64,000 nucleotides of DNA from Azospirillum thiophilum (GCF_001305595.1 NZ_CP012401.1:1-64000); one strand, 5' to 3'. Counted from the stretch's first letter, positions 26,774 through 38,064 are shown. A program made the numbers and translations. Notes: a model not told the origin generated them from the letters alone.

Positions 26774-27796
26774 TTACATCTTGAAGCCGGCGGCGGCGGC
26801 TTCCTTGTAGATCGCTTCGATCAGGTCCTTGCCGACGCGGGATTCGGCATCCTTGTGGACCGGCTTCAGCGCCTTCATCCAGGCCTCGCGCTCTTCCTTG
26901 GTCTGGGTGTGGAAGTCGGTCTTGCCGGACGCCTTCATCTGGGCCAGCGAGACGTCGTTCTCATGCTGGGCGATGTCGTTGGCGTAGTCGGTCGCCTCCT
27001 TCATCGCCCCTTCCAGGCTGGTGCGGACGTCGCCGGGCAGGCCGTCCCAGAACTTCTTGTTCACGATGACCGCATAGCCGAGATAGCCGTGCTCGGTCAG
27101 GGTGGCGTTCTTCTGCACCTCGTGCATCTTCTGGGTGTACATGTTGGACGGCGGGTTTTCCGTGCCGTCGACGACGCCGGTCTGCAGCGCCTGGTACACT
27201 TCCGAGAAGGCCATCACCTGCGGCAGGGCGCCGAGAGCGCGCATCTGGGCGTCAAGCACCTTGGACGACTGGATGCGCAACTTCAGGCCCTTCACGTCCT
27301 CCGGCTTGATGAGCGGCTTGTTCGCGCTCATGATCTTGAAGCCGTTGTCCCAATAGGCCAAGCCGATGATGCCCTTGCTTTCCAGCTTCTGGAACAGCTT
27401 CTTGCCGATCTCGCCCTTGGTGACGCGCTGCAGGACCTCCTTGTTCGGGAAGATGTAGGGAAGGTCGAAGACCTCGAATTCCTTGGCGCCGAGCGGGCCG
27501 AACTTGGCCAGCGACGGGGCCAGCATCTGCACGGCGCCCAGCTGCAGCGCCTCCAGCTCTTCCTTGTCCTTGTAGAGCTGGCTGTTCGGATAGACCTCGA
27601 CCTTGACCCTGCCGGCGGTCAGCTTCTCGGCCAGTTCCTTGAACTTCTCGGCACCCTTGCCCTTCGGCGTCTCCGGCGCGACGACGTGGCTGAACTTGAT
27701 GACGATCTGGTCCTGGGCCCAGGCCGTGGACAGGGCCAGCGGCGCCGACATCATGCAGCCGACCGCCGCGGCGCACAGGAGCTTGACGAGTTTCAT
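26774..27796 (-). CDS. dctP: TRAP transporter substrate-binding protein (DctP)
   Basis: The periplasmic solute receptor of the TRAP system, 340 aa. It has a signal peptide (MKLVKLLCAAAVGCMMSAPL, cleavage after ALSTAWA). The DctP fold is supported by KFSHVVAPETPKGKGAEKFKELAEK, PNSQLYKDKEELEALQLGAVQM, LRIQSSKVLDAQMRALGA (with the Arg that binds the ligand carboxylate) and DGTENPPSNMYTQKMHEVQ. A strong AGAGGGGG ribosome site precedes the ATG. It is the first gene of dctPQM and divergent from the sensor kinase; high expression relative to the permeases is expected. Confidence 0.95.
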   Translation of the reverse strand: MKLVKLLCAAAVGCMMSAPLALSTAWAQDQIVIKFSHVVAPETPKGKGAEKFKELAEKLTAGRVKVEVYPNSQLYKDKEELEALQLGAVQMLAPSLAKFGPLGAKEFEVFDLPYIFPNKEVLQRVTKGEIGKKLFQKLESKGIIGLAYWDNGFKIMSANKPLIKPEDVKGLKLRIQSSKVLDAQMRALGALPQVMAFSEVYQALQTGVVDGTENPPSNMYTQKMHEVQKNATLTEHGYLGYAVIVNKKFWDGLPGDVRTSLEGAMKEATDYANDIAQHENDVSLAQMKASGKTDFHTQTKEEREAWMKALKPVHKDAESRVGKDLIEAIYKEAAAAGFKM

Positions 27797-27983
27797 AGGT
27801 GCGTCCCCCTCTGGTGTTGTTTATCGGTTGGGCGGAATGTTCCGCCCTGAACTTGTTCCGCATTGTTCATGATCGGACGGTTTGCGGCTATTGTGGATAT
27901 CCGCAGAGTCGGCATATCCCACTTTCGCCCGATACAGCCATCGCTGCCGCCACCACTTTCGTTCCAGCCCCATTCCCGGCCCC
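27797..27983. promoter_or_regulatory. dctP / dctS-like divergent control region with inverted repeat
   Basis: This 187-bp region must carry both promoters. It contains a perfect 7-bp inverted repeat GGCGGAA-TG-TTCCGCC at 27831-27846, 35 bp upstream of the dctP start codon, a plausible operator for the DctR-like regulator. Regulator binding here is inference only. Confidence 0.45.
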
Positions 27984-30122
27984 ATGCCCGACCTCACGAC
28001 CGGCCCCGACCGCAAGACCCTGTCCGCCGCCCCGCCCGCCGCACGCACCGGGTGGGCGGTGCCGCACGCCATGCCGATCGTGGCGATGGTGCTGGTCGTC
28101 GTCCTGCTGGGCGCCTTCCTGTGGCTGCTGCAACGCAACGAGCGCGACGAGGAGTCGCTGGCCCTGATCAAGGACTCGCTGTGGGTGGAGCAGAACCTGC
28201 ATTTCCAGCTCGCCTCCGACGAGGACAAGCTGGAACGGCTGGCGGAAGCGCTGGGCCGGACCGGGGTCGACCTGCGGCAGTTCGCCGCGATGGCCCGGCT
28301 GGTGGTCAACACCAACCCGGCCATCGAGCGGGTGCTGTGGCTGGACGCCCAGGGGCGGGCCGCGCTGTCCGAGCCGCCGCTGCCCGAGCCGCCGCTGCCC
28401 GGTTCCGGCGATCAGCCGGCGGACGGCGTCGCGGCGGACGGGACGTCCGGCGCGACGCCCGACGGGCTGACCCGCGCCGACGCGGTGCGCATCGCGCGCT
28501 TCTCCGGCCTGCGGGCCTATGGCGCCCCCTACCGGATCGACGCCACCGACCGCGGCTTCGATGTCGCCTTCCCGATCTTCCGCGACGGCGTCTTCGCCGG
28601 GGCGCTGGTCGGCGTCTTCTCGTTCGAAGCGATGCTGACCCACCATGTGCCGTGGTGGTTCGCCCAGCGTTATCAGCTGGAGGTGATCGACGCCACCGGC
28701 GCGGTGCTGGGGGCGAAATCGCGCATGGTGGTGCCGGGGACGGCGGCGGAGGCGGGGAACGGCCCGGCGCCCGATCCGTCGCGCAGCCACGTCATCCCCT
28801 TCGACCCGCCCGGCCACGGGCTGGCGCTGGTCGCCACAGCCTACCCCAGCGACTCGAACGTCACCCGCACCGTGCTGGTGGCGGCGATCTTCGCGCTTAC
28901 CGGTTCGGCGCTGTGGAGCCTGTGGTCGCTGCGCCGCCACATCGCCGGCCGCCTGCGGGCGGAGGAGGCCCTGCGCGAGGAGCACGCCTTCCGCAAGGCG
29001 ATGGAAGACAGCCTGACGGTCGGCATGCGCGCCCGCGACCTGGACGGGCGCATCACCTACGTCAACCCGGCCTTCTGCCGGATGGTCGGGCTGGAGGCCG
29101 ACGCCCTGGTCGGACGCGGTCCGCCGATGCCCTATTGGCTGCCGGAGGAGATCGACCAGGCGGAGGCCGCCTTCCTGGACGTGCTGGCCGGCCGCGCCCC
29201 GGAAACCGGGCTGGAGCTACGCTTCCGGCGCGCCAACGGCGAACGGTTCGACGCGCTGATCTACGAGGCGCCGCTGATCGACGCCAACGGCCGGCAGACC
29301 GGCTGGATGGGCTCGGTCCTCGACATCACCGAGCGCAAGCATGCGGAGGAGTTGGCCCGCCAGCAGCAGGAACGGCTGCAGCAGACCTCGCGCCTGATCA
29401 CCATGGGCGAGATGGCCTCCACCCTGGCGCACGAGCTGAACCAGCCCTTGTCGGCCATCGCCAGCTACTGCACCGGCAGCCTGAACCGGCTGCGTTCCGG
29501 CCGGTTCGACACCGACGAGGTGACGGCGGCGCTGGAGAAGCTGGCGGCGCAGGCCAAGCGCGCCGGGCTGGTGGTGCGCCGCATCCATGATTTCGTCCGC
29601 AAGCGCGACCCCAACGTCGTTCCCTGCTCGCTCGCCCGCGTGCTGGAGGATTGCGTCGGGCTGACCGGCGGCGACGCCGCCCGGCTGGGCGTGCGGGTCG
29701 AACTGGACGCTCCGGCCGACCTGCCGCCGGTCACCGGCGACCGCATCCTGTTGCAGCAGGTGGTGCTGAACCTGATGCGCAACGGCATCGAGGCGATGGC
29801 CCGCACCCCGCGCGCCCATCGTCGGCTGACCGTCACCGTCCGCGCCGGGGACGGCGTGCTGCTGACCGAGATCCGCGACCATGGCTGCGGCATCGCCCCC
29901 GACATCGCCGAGCGGCTGTTTTCCCCTTTCTTCACCACCAAGCGCGAGGGTATGGGAATGGGCCTGAACATCTGCCGGTCCATCGTCGAGCATCACCGCG
30001 GCCGGCTGTGGTTCGAGCCGGTGGCGGCGGACGCCGACGGAGCGGAGGGAATGCCGGAGGGCACCCGCTTCCTGTTCACCCTGCCTGTCCATATCCAGCA
30101 CGCCGCGGAGGCCGCCGAATGA
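27984..30122 (+). CDS. dctS: Membrane sensor histidine kinase, DctS-like
   Basis: A 712-aa sensor kinase. Two membrane segments (about 30-49 and 295-315) flank a periplasmic sensor of about 245 residues. A PAS domain (about 335-450, ARDLDGRITYVNPAFCRMVGL), a HisKA box with His near 483 (LAHELNQPLSAIASY, the NtrB/DctB-like form) and an ATPase domain (DHGCGIAPDIAERLFSPFFTTK, GMGMGLNICRSIV) follow. Architecture and location, divergent from dctPQM and coupled to a FixJ-type regulator, match Rhodobacter DctS, which senses C4-dicarboxylates. The ATG at 27984 was chosen because upstream codons lie in the control region. The symbol is by analogy; the ligand is not proven. Confidence 0.85.
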   Translation: MPDLTTGPDRKTLSAAPPAARTGWAVPHAMPIVAMVLVVVLLGAFLWLLQRNERDEESLALIKDSLWVEQNLHFQLASDEDKLERLAEALGRTGVDLRQFAAMARLVVNTNPAIERVLWLDAQGRAALSEPPLPEPPLPGSGDQPADGVAADGTSGATPDGLTRADAVRIARFSGLRAYGAPYRIDATDRGFDVAFPIFRDGVFAGALVGVFSFEAMLTHHVPWWFAQRYQLEVIDATGAVLGAKSRMVVPGTAAEAGNGPAPDPSRSHVIPFDPPGHGLALVATAYPSDSNVTRTVLVAAIFALTGSALWSLWSLRRHIAGRLRAEEALREEHAFRKAMEDSLTVGMRARDLDGRITYVNPAFCRMVGLEADALVGRGPPMPYWLPEEIDQAEAAFLDVLAGRAPETGLELRFRRANGERFDALIYEAPLIDANGRQTGWMGSVLDITERKHAEELARQQQERLQQTSRLITMGEMASTLAHELNQPLSAIASYCTGSLNRLRSGRFDTDEVTAALEKLAAQAKRAGLVVRRIHDFVRKRDPNVVPCSLARVLEDCVGLTGGDAARLGVRVELDAPADLPPVTGDRILLQQVVLNLMRNGIEAMARTPRAHRRLTVTVRAGDGVLLTEIRDHGCGIAPDIAERLFSPFFTTKREGMGMGLNICRSIVEHHRGRLWFEPVAADADGAEGMPEGTRFLFTLPVHIQHAAEAAE

Positions 30123-30715
30123 CCACGCTCCACATCGTCGACGACGACGAGGCGATCCGCGACGCGCTGGGCTGGCTGTTCCAGTCGCGCAACGTGCCGG
30201 TGGCCGGCTGGCCGTCGGCCGAAGCCTTCCTGGAGGCGTGGCGCCCGGAGACCGCCGGCTGTCTGCTGCTGGACATCCGCATGGACGGGATGAGCGGGCT
30301 GGAGCTGTTCGACCGGCTGCTGTCCAGGGGCTGCCGCATGCCGGTGATCTTCCTGACCGGCCATGGCGAGGTCCCCATCGCGGTCAACGCCCTGAAGAAG
30401 GGTGCCCGCGATTTCGTCGAGAAGCCCTTCAACGACAACGAGCTGGTCGACCGGGTGATCGCCGCGCTGGCCTTCGACGCCGAACAGCGCGAGCGCGAGG
30501 CCGGACAGGCCGGGCTGGCGGCCCGGCTCGCCACCCTGACCCAGCGCGAACGGCAGGTGATGGAGCTGGTCGTCGCCGGCCGCCTGAACAAGGTGATCGC
30601 CGACGAACTCGGCATCAGCATGCGCACGGTGGAGGTCCACCGCAGCCATGTGTTCGAGAAGATGCGGGTGAAGACGGCGGTGGAGCTGACCCGGCTGCTG
30701 ACCGGCGCCGCCTGA
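30119..30715 (+). CDS. dctR: FixJ/NarL-family response regulator, DctR-like
   Basis: A 198-aa response regulator whose ATG overlaps the kinase stop codon by 4 bp, so the pair is translationally coupled. The receiver (1-120) has HIVDDDEAIRDALGWLFQSR, the phospho-Asp in CLLLDIRMDGMSGLE (about 54), T in FLTGHGEV and K in FVEKPFNDNEL. A LuxR/FixJ-type helix-turn-helix occupies the C terminus (LTQRERQVMELVVAGRLNKVIADELGIS..TVEVHRSHVFEKM). By analogy with Rhodobacter DctR it should activate dctPQM. Confidence 0.9.
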   Translation: MTTLHIVDDDEAIRDALGWLFQSRNVPVAGWPSAEAFLEAWRPETAGCLLLDIRMDGMSGLELFDRLLSRGCRMPVIFLTGHGEVPIAVNALKKGARDFVEKPFNDNELVDRVIAALAFDAEQREREAGQAGLAARLATLTQRERQVMELVVAGRLNKVIADELGISMRTVEVHRSHVFEKMRVKTAVELTRLLTGAA

Positions 30716-30817
30716 CCGCGGAAAGACCGGGCCTAGGCCCGCGGCACCTGGAATCGGCGCCCCATACCGCCCTGGCCGGAACACTCCGGCACCCTCTCGC
30801 GGTTGGAGTATCAGAGG

Positions 30818-32536
<1,719 letters not shown>

Positions 32537-32588
32537 GGACGGGTGTTTCGCGACGGGTGCTTCGCAAGGCTGCCCGAGGGGGCGCCCG

Positions 32589-33935
32589 CTACCCCCGCCG
32601 CGGCGGGCGCCCGGGAAGCGTGGCGCGCTGCAGCTTGGCGCCGGCAAGGTCGGCACCATCCATGTCGGCACTGTCGAGATTGGCGTCGGACAGGTTGGCC
32701 TGCACCAGACAGGTCCCTACCAGCAGGCTGCCGCGCAGGTCGGCGCCCATCAGGTTGGCGGCCCAGGAGCGGCCGGTCGGCCGGCCCGACGGATCCTTGA
32801 TCGCCGCCGGCCCCAGCCGCACCCGCGTCAGGTCGGCACCGGTCAGCACGGCATAGCTGAGATTGGCGCCCGACAGGTCGGCGCCCATCAGGTTGGCGCC
32901 CTCCAGGTTGGCGCCCGACAGGTCGGTCATCATCAGCCGCGCGCCGGTGAGCGCCGCCGCCGACAGGTTCGCCCCGCGCAGCGAGGCGGCGCTGAGGTTG
33001 ACGTTGCGCAGGTCGGCCCGGCTGAGATCGGCACCGTCCAGGTCGGCGCGCTGGCCGCGCTGGCCGACGCTGTCGATCCAGCGCTCATGATCGAAGATGG
33101 CGCGCTGGATTTCCGATCCCATGCTGTCGATCGGCCGGGTCATCTGCGCGGTGGCGATGCGGGTCCCGGACAGGTCGCAATCGGCCATGCGGGTGCCGAC
33201 CATGTCGGCATGGTCGAAACGGGTGCCGTCCAGCGCCGCCCCCGACAGGTTGGCACCGTTCAGCCGCGCCCCCGTCAGGTCCGCCCCGGTCAGCACCGCC
33301 CCCGACAGGTCGGCGTTCTGCAGCATCGCACCGGTCAGGTCGGCTTCGGACAGGTTGGCGCCGCGCAGCACCGCGCCGGTCAGGTCGGTCGGAATGCCGC
33401 CCTCCGCCGTCGTGCCGTTCTGCAGGCGGGCGAGCACCGTCTTGTGGATCTGGCGGGTGCCGTCGGCGTCCTGGGCGTCGGGGCCGCCGCCGCGCCGGGC
33501 GTTGCCGCCCGGCTCCAGCGTGCCGGCGCGCAGGTCGGCGCCCTTCAAGTTGGCGTTGGAGAAGTCCGCCGCACGCAGGCGGGCGCCGCGCAGATCGGTC
33601 TGCATCAGGTTGGCGCGGCTGATGTCGGCGTCGCGCAGGTCGACCCCGAACAGGTCGGCGCCGGCCAGGTTGGTGCCGTTCAGCCGCCCGCGGGCGAGCC
33701 GCGCGCCGACCAGCCGGGCGCCGCGCAGGTCGCGCTGCGACAGGTCCGCCCCCTCCAAGTCGGCCATGGCGAGGTTGGCCCGCACGCCGCCCGGCTGACC
33801 CTTGATCCAGCGGGCATGCCGGTCCAGCACCTCGGCCAGTTGATCGGGCCGAAAGAAGGACACGGTCGAAGCGGATGGGATTGAGGTTGTAGGCACGGGC
33901 AGGTTGACGCCGTGGAAATGGTTACATCGCACCAA
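32589..33935 (-). CDS. Pentapeptide-repeat protein (cytosolic)
   Basis: A 448-aa protein. After a short N-terminal region (1-45, ending DRHARWIKGQPGGVRANL), most of the chain is A(D/N)LxX pentapeptides. There is one block at about 50-135 (LEGADLSQRDLRGARLVGARL), a linker rich in Gly and Asp at about 135-185, a second block at about 185-265, a break with DHERWIDSVGQRGQ near 290, and a third block to about 400. Such repeats form a right-handed beta-helix. The W-I-x-S/G motif recurs before blocks, hinting at an ancient internal duplication. Function is unknown; some relatives mimic DNA against gyrase, but nothing here shows that. Confidence 0.85.
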   Translation of the reverse strand: MVRCNHFHGVNLPVPTTSIPSASTVSFFRPDQLAEVLDRHARWIKGQPGGVRANLAMADLEGADLSQRDLRGARLVGARLARGRLNGTNLAGADLFGVDLRDADISRANLMQTDLRGARLRAADFSNANLKGADLRAGTLEPGGNARRGGGPDAQDADGTRQIHKTVLARLQNGTTAEGGIPTDLTGAVLRGANLSEADLTGAMLQNADLSGAVLTGADLTGARLNGANLSGAALDGTRFDHADMVGTRMADCDLSGTRIATAQMTRPIDSMGSEIQRAIFDHERWIDSVGQRGQRADLDGADLSRADLRNVNLSAASLRGANLSAAALTGARLMMTDLSGANLEGANLMGADLSGANLSYAVLTGADLTRVRLGPAAIKDPSGRPTGRSWAANLMGADLRGSLLVGTCLVQANLSDANLDSADMDGADLAGAKLQRATLPGRPPRRG

Positions 33936-34461
33936 TCATGCGATTCATTCCTTACCGAAGGCTGAAGGAAACTCCTTTTGCGCAGCCTCTTTTGGAGAAT
34001 GCGGTTCGGCATGGCCGGGCTATCGCTTTCGCACGACCGGCCGGAACGGCCACCCTTTGGTGTATGGGAAACAGGAGCTTGGCCGTCCAGGCGGCCGTGA
34101 CCGCGCCTGCACACGCCCGCCGTTCCACCCTGCCCCGCCCGGACCGGCCCCGAGTCGCACCGGTTACCGTTCTGTAATCGAACCGGTTGCGAACGGGTCG
34201 CGAACGGCTCCGGTGCGGCATCCACCCTACCCGTCGCGCCGGCCGGCGGAATCCCTGGACCGCGGCAAAAACCCTCATCGGTTAACCAATGGTTTCTTGA
34301 CAGAAAAGACCACGGACATCCTAAAACTGTCTCACTTTCGGATTAACGCACCGCAACGCACCTCGACCTTCGCCGGGGTGCGCTGTTGGCCTCAGCCGGT
34401 CCACGGGGTCCGAACGACAGTGTGGACCTGCCGGGCCGGAGCAACGGGATATGAAGGAAGC
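33936..34461. other. 526-bp intergenic region upstream of the DUF882 gene
   Basis: No gene is supported. An inverted repeat ACCGGTT (34159-34165) / AACCGGT (34181-34187) could be an operator. A TTGACA hexamer at 34297-34302 with TAAAAC at 34322-34327 (19-bp spacing, longer than ideal) is a weak promoter candidate for the DUF882 gene. The pentapeptide gene's promoter must also lie here. Confidence 0.4.
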
Positions 34462-35100
34462 ATGATGAAGGATACGGACGCCCGGTCATCCATGACCGCT
34501 CGCCCGGGCGCTGGCGAGAGCCACGCCACCGAACGCCGTCATCTCGATCGCCGCCATCTTCTGCGCGCCGGGCTGGGCCTGGCGGCGGCGACCGCCTCCG
34601 CCGGCGGCACCCTGTTCGCCACGGAGGAGGCGGAGGCTGCCACCCTGCGTGCGCCGCCGCGGGTGCTGTCCCTGGTGAACCTGCACACCGGCGAGAAGGT
34701 CAGCGCCGAATACTGGTCCAGGGGCCGCTACGTGCGCGACGCCATGCGGGCGATCAACCACTTGCTGCGCGACCACCGCAGCAACACGGTCCACCCGATC
34801 GACCCGAAGCTGCTGGATCTGGTGCATTCGCTGAGCCGCAAGATCGGTCGCCGCGGCCCGATCGAGATCGTGTCCGGCTACCGCTCGCCGGAGAGCAATG
34901 CGATGCTGCGCGAGGCCGACCACAGCGGCGTCGCCCAGAACAGCTATCACATGCGCGGCATGGCCATCGACCTGCGGGTGCCGAACATGTCCACCCGCCA
35001 GCTCCAGCGCGCTGCGCTCGGCCTGCGCGGCGGCGGCGTCGGCTATTACCCCGACAGCAACTTCGTCCATGTCGACGTGGGGCCGCTGCGCCACTGGTGA
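34462..35100 (+). CDS. Tat-exported DUF882/M15-like murein peptidase (YcbK-like)
   Basis: A 212-aa exported protein of the DUF882 (YcbK/M15_3) family. The Tat-type leader contains HLDRRHLLRAGLGLAAATASA with the twin arginines, so it is exported folded to the periplasm. The zinc-peptidase core is evident from SGYRSPESNAML, SYHMRGMAIDLRVPN (His and Asp ligands) and NFVHVDVG (His ligand). Family members are predicted to cut cell-wall peptides. Start: ATG at 34462 with AAGGAAG just upstream (a second ATG follows immediately). No obvious operon. Confidence 0.88.
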   Translation: MMKDTDARSSMTARPGAGESHATERRHLDRRHLLRAGLGLAAATASAGGTLFATEEAEAATLRAPPRVLSLVNLHTGEKVSAEYWSRGRYVRDAMRAINHLLRDHRSNTVHPIDPKLLDLVHSLSRKIGRRGPIEIVSGYRSPESNAMLREADHSGVAQNSYHMRGMAIDLRVPNMSTRQLQRAALGLRGGGVGYYPDSNFVHVDVGPLRHW

Positions 35101-35482
35101 GCGGGTGGACCACGGGTACAGCGTGGTCCGGCAAAGCCCATCCTTCAGACGTTCCGATACGATGTGGCGCCAAGTCCAGACGGGCTTCGGCGCCACAGTC
35201 GTTTTCAGTCCATGAGACGCCGCAGCGCCCGACTCCCCCCTTCGCGGTCAATCGCCCATGCCGCGCGATGGATCGGGCGGATCGCGCTCAGACCCTGTCA
35301 CGCCGTCAGCGTCAATCCCTTCCAGCCGGGCTGCCGGCAACAAGCGAACAACGAAGGTTGTGGCTTATTGCCGCATCTTCGAGTTGTATTTTATATGTTA
35401 TATATCTAAAAAGGCGGATAGCGCCTCGATTGCACAATTACCGATAATCTTTTGCCCTTCGAACGAGTAGGGAGATACGCCT
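35101..35482. promoter_or_regulatory. 382-bp AT-rich upstream region of the RTX gene
   Basis: The region from about 35340 to 35480 is markedly AT-rich compared with the rest of the window and ends in GTAGGGAGATACGCCT before the ATG at 35483, a good ribosome site. TTCGAG (around 35368) and TATATC (around 35391), 17 bp apart, could be a weak promoter. A hairpin at 35107-35129 (GGACCACG...CGTGGTCC) follows the DUF882 stop but lacks a T-run. Confidence 0.4.
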
Positions 35483-37495
35483 ATGGAAGCCCTGGCTGGA
35501 AAGTCGGATTTTGACCTGTCAGCGGACCCCTGGAACAATTATCCTCCGCAGGTTCCGCCGGGCATGGGCGGCACGGACCCCTTCGGCGGTTTTGGAAATT
35601 GGCAGAACACCTTCTACACCGGCGGGAGCGGCAACGACCTTCTGATCGGGAGCGACGGGAACGACACGATCGATGGCGGGCCCGGCAATGATTCCATGAT
35701 CGGCGGCAAGGGCAATGACGTCTATCTCGTGGACAGTCTGGCCGACGTCGTCCTGGAATTGGCCGATGAAGGCAACGACGAGGTCCGCACCTCGCTGAAC
35801 TCCCTGACGCTCGGCGACAATCTCGAGAAGTTGACATACACCGGAAGCGATGCCTTCCAGGGCACCGGCAATGGGTTGGACAACGTGATCGTCGGCTCCT
35901 GGTGGAACGACAATGTCCTGAACGGCGGCGCCGGTACCGATACGCTGACCGGCGGCAATCGCAACGACACTCTCGATGGCGGCACCGGCGACGATTCGAT
36001 GATCGGCGGCAGCGGCGACGACGTCTACATCGTGGACAGTTCGGCCGACGTCATCCAGGAGCAGTCCTACCAGGGCGACGACGAGGTCCGCACCACTCTG
36101 AACGCCATGAACCTTGGCGACAATCTGGAACGGCTGACCTTCATTGGAACCGGTGACTTCCAGGGCACCGGCAATGCGCAGAACAACGTGATCGTCGGCG
36201 GGGCGGGCAACGATACCCTCACCGGCGGGGGCGGTTCCGATGTGCTGATCGGCGGCGACGGAGACGACGTCCTCCACATCGAGACCGCCGGCTATTACGG
36301 CATGTTCTACATGGCGTCGCTGCAGGGCGGAGACGGCTTCGACACGGCCGTCATCCTGACCAGCGACGGAACCTCGATCGACCTGGGCGCTTGCAGCATC
36401 GAACGCGCCTATGGCGGGTCGGGAGACGACACGCTGACCGGCACGGGAGCCGGCGCCGGCCTCGTCATCGACGGGGGAGACGGCAACGACAGCATCGTCG
36501 GCGGCGCGTTCAACGACACGCTGACCGGCGGCGCCGGCACCGACACGCTGACCGGCGGCGAGGGCGACGATGTGTTCCATATCGACGCGGCCGACCGGGT
36601 CGAGGGCGGCAACGGGTTCGATACCGTCCATGTCCAGGGAGACGGCGACCTGTCCCTCGATCTCTCCTATCCCAGCATCGAACGGGTGTTCAGCGGCGGC
36701 GGCAACGACAGATTCTTTGCGGGCGCGACTGCGGTCGAGGTCGACGCCGGGGCCGGCAACGATGACCTCATGGGCGGCGACGGCAACGACACGTTCAATG
36801 GTGGCGACGGCAACGACAATCTGTTCGGCCGTGGGGGGAACGATGTCCTTGTCGGCGGGGCCGGCAACGACACCCTGTTCGGCGGTGACGGGGACGATGT
36901 TCTGATCGGCGGGGCCGGCGACAATGTGCTGTTCGGCGATGCCGGGAACGACAGCTTTTATGTCGACACCGCGACAGCGGCCCGTCTCTTTGGCGGCGAC
37001 GGCGACGACACGGTCCATGCCCGCTACGCCGACGGCGTCGATCTGGATATCTCCAACTCGATCGAGCATTTCATCGGCGGCGTTGGCAACGACACCGTGA
37101 CGGCGGCCAACTCGTACTCGGCGGTAACGATGGCCGGCGAGGACGGCAACGATCTGCTGACCGGCGGTTCCGGCAACGACATCCTGTCCGGGGGGAACGG
37201 CGACGACAGGCTGCAGGGCGGCGACGGTGACGACGTGCTGCAAGGCGGAGCCGGCGCCGACCTGTTCGATTTCTCGGCCAGCTTCGGCAGCAGCAACGGC
37301 AACGACCTCGTGGGCGATTTCAATGCCACGGAAGGCGACAGAATCGGACTGCTCACGTACCAGAGCTACACGGTGAGCGCCAACGCCCAGGGTGAGGCCG
37401 TTCTCAGCATTTCCGGCTTTGGCAGCGCTTCGACGGCCACCCTCTCCGGCGTGATGGCCCAGGACGTGTCGAGCTCCTGGTTCACCACCATCTGA
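35483..37495 (+). CDS. RTX/hemolysin-type calcium-binding repeat protein
   Basis: A 670-aa acidic protein made largely of GGxGxDxLxG nonapeptide repeats (for example [20 protein letters not shown] near 50-70 and dense blocks at about 420-490 and 545-600), which bind Ca2+ after secretion. Two longer repeats ([21 protein letters not shown]... and [21 protein letters not shown]...) of a type common in alphaproteobacterial RTX proteins occur at about 77-135 and 173-230. The C-terminal part ([20 protein letters not shown], then [11 protein letters not shown]) looks like a type I secretion signal region. No enzymatic domain is visible and no T1SS genes are nearby. It probably acts at the cell surface in adhesion or matrix. 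Confidence 0.9.
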   Translation: MEALAGKSDFDLSADPWNNYPPQVPPGMGGTDPFGGFGNWQNTFYTGGSGNDLLIGSDGNDTIDGGPGNDSMIGGKGNDVYLVDSLADVVLELADEGNDEVRTSLNSLTLGDNLEKLTYTGSDAFQGTGNGLDNVIVGSWWNDNVLNGGAGTDTLTGGNRNDTLDGGTGDDSMIGGSGDDVYIVDSSADVIQEQSYQGDDEVRTTLNAMNLGDNLERLTFIGTGDFQGTGNAQNNVIVGGAGNDTLTGGGGSDVLIGGDGDDVLHIETAGYYGMFYMASLQGGDGFDTAVILTSDGTSIDLGACSIERAYGGSGDDTLTGTGAGAGLVIDGGDGNDSIVGGAFNDTLTGGAGTDTLTGGEGDDVFHIDAADRVEGGNGFDTVHVQGDGDLSLDLSYPSIERVFSGGGNDRFFAGATAVEVDAGAGNDDLMGGDGNDTFNGGDGNDNLFGRGGNDVLVGGAGNDTLFGGDGDDVLIGGAGDNVLFGDAGNDSFYVDTATAARLFGGDGDDTVHARYADGVDLDISNSIEHFIGGVGNDTVTAANSYSAVTMAGEDGNDLLTGGSGNDILSGGNGDDRLQGGDGDDVLQGGAGADLFDFSASFGSSNGNDLVGDFNATEGDRIGLLTYQSYTVSANAQGEAVLSISGFGSASTATLSGVMAQDVSSSWFTTI

Positions 37496-37502
37496 AAACA
37501 GG

Positions 37503-37534
37503 AAGGCGCCGTCCCGACAGAGACGGCGCCTTTT
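37503..37534 (+). terminator. Rho-independent terminator after the RTX gene
   Basis: Stem AAGGCGCCGTC / GACGGCGCCTT around an 8-nt loop, followed by a T-run (the stem's TT plus two more T). It begins 8 bp after the RTX stop codon and could also work for the convergent DUF934 transcript, because the minus strand also ends AAGGCGCC...CTTCC. Confidence 0.85.
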
Positions 37535-37563
37535 CCATCTGTCCCGAGCGGATGAAGACCGCC

Positions 37564-38064
37564 TTACCCCACCTTCAGCTTGCGGCGCAGCAGCGACAGC
37601 GGGGAGGTGTCGTCCAGGCTCGGCTGGAAGGCGACGGTGATCTCGGTCAGCGCATTGGCCCAACTGTCCGGGTTGGTGCCTTCCGGCGCCTCGACCGAGC
37701 TGAAGCCGGTACGGACCAGATAGAGATACTGGTCGGGGATGACATGGCCGACCGCGCGGATCTCGCCGGTGTAGCCATAGCGCTCCCGCAGCTCGCGCGC
37801 GGTGGAGAAGCCGCGGCCGTCACGGAACTTCGGGAACTCGACCGCCACCAGGGCGAAACGGTCGAGGTCGGCGGCCACGGCACCCGCCAGCGTGCCGCTC
37901 TTCAGCCGCACGCCCAGCTTGGCGTTGCGGCCGTCGAAGCTGTCACGCTCCGCCTGCCAGCGCTCGAAGCTGATGATGACCGGGCGGTCGTTCGGCACCG
38001 GCTCCCCGTCGGGGATGAAGCTCCAGGCATCCTCGCCGATGCGCCCATTCTCAATCAGCGGCAT
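37564..38064 (-). CDS. DUF934 family protein linked to sulfite reductase
   Basis: A 166-aa DUF934 protein. The family is usually encoded directly after a sulfite/nitrite reductase gene in proteobacteria and is often annotated as an oxidoreductase accessory of sulfate assimilation. Conserved segments seen are LIENGRIGEDAW, RLKSGTLAGAVAADLDRFALVAVEFPKFRDGRGFSTARELRERYGYTGEIRAVGHVIPDQYLYLVRTGF. The start at 38064 has AAGGAGAG just upstream and overlaps the end of the reductase gene by 14 bp, so the two are translationally coupled. Its exact role, perhaps electron delivery, is unknown. Confidence 0.85.
   Translation of the reverse strand: MPLIENGRIGEDAWSFIPDGEPVPNDRPVIISFERWQAERDSFDGRNAKLGVRLKSGTLAGAVAADLDRFALVAVEFPKFRDGRGFSTARELRERYGYTGEIRAVGHVIPDQYLYLVRTGFSSVEAPEGTNPDSWANALTEITVAFQPSLDDTSPLSLLRRKLKVG

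Noticed and set aside
27888..28985. Minus-strand long frame opposite the DctS-like kinase
   Set aside because: It is a complementary-frame artefact of GC-rich codons; the kinase frame has clear domains.
30728..30741. Palindrome CGGGCCTAGGCCCG after the DctR-like gene as terminator
   Set aside because: There is no loop-forming spacer and no T-run.
35107..35129. Terminator after the DUF882 gene
   Set aside because: The 8-bp stem is good, but no T-run follows on either strand; it was noted only as a hairpin.
35483..37495. CRISPR-like repeats
   Set aside because: The regular DNA repeats here encode GGxGxD peptides with varying third bases, and no constant repeat-spacer structure exists anywhere in the window.
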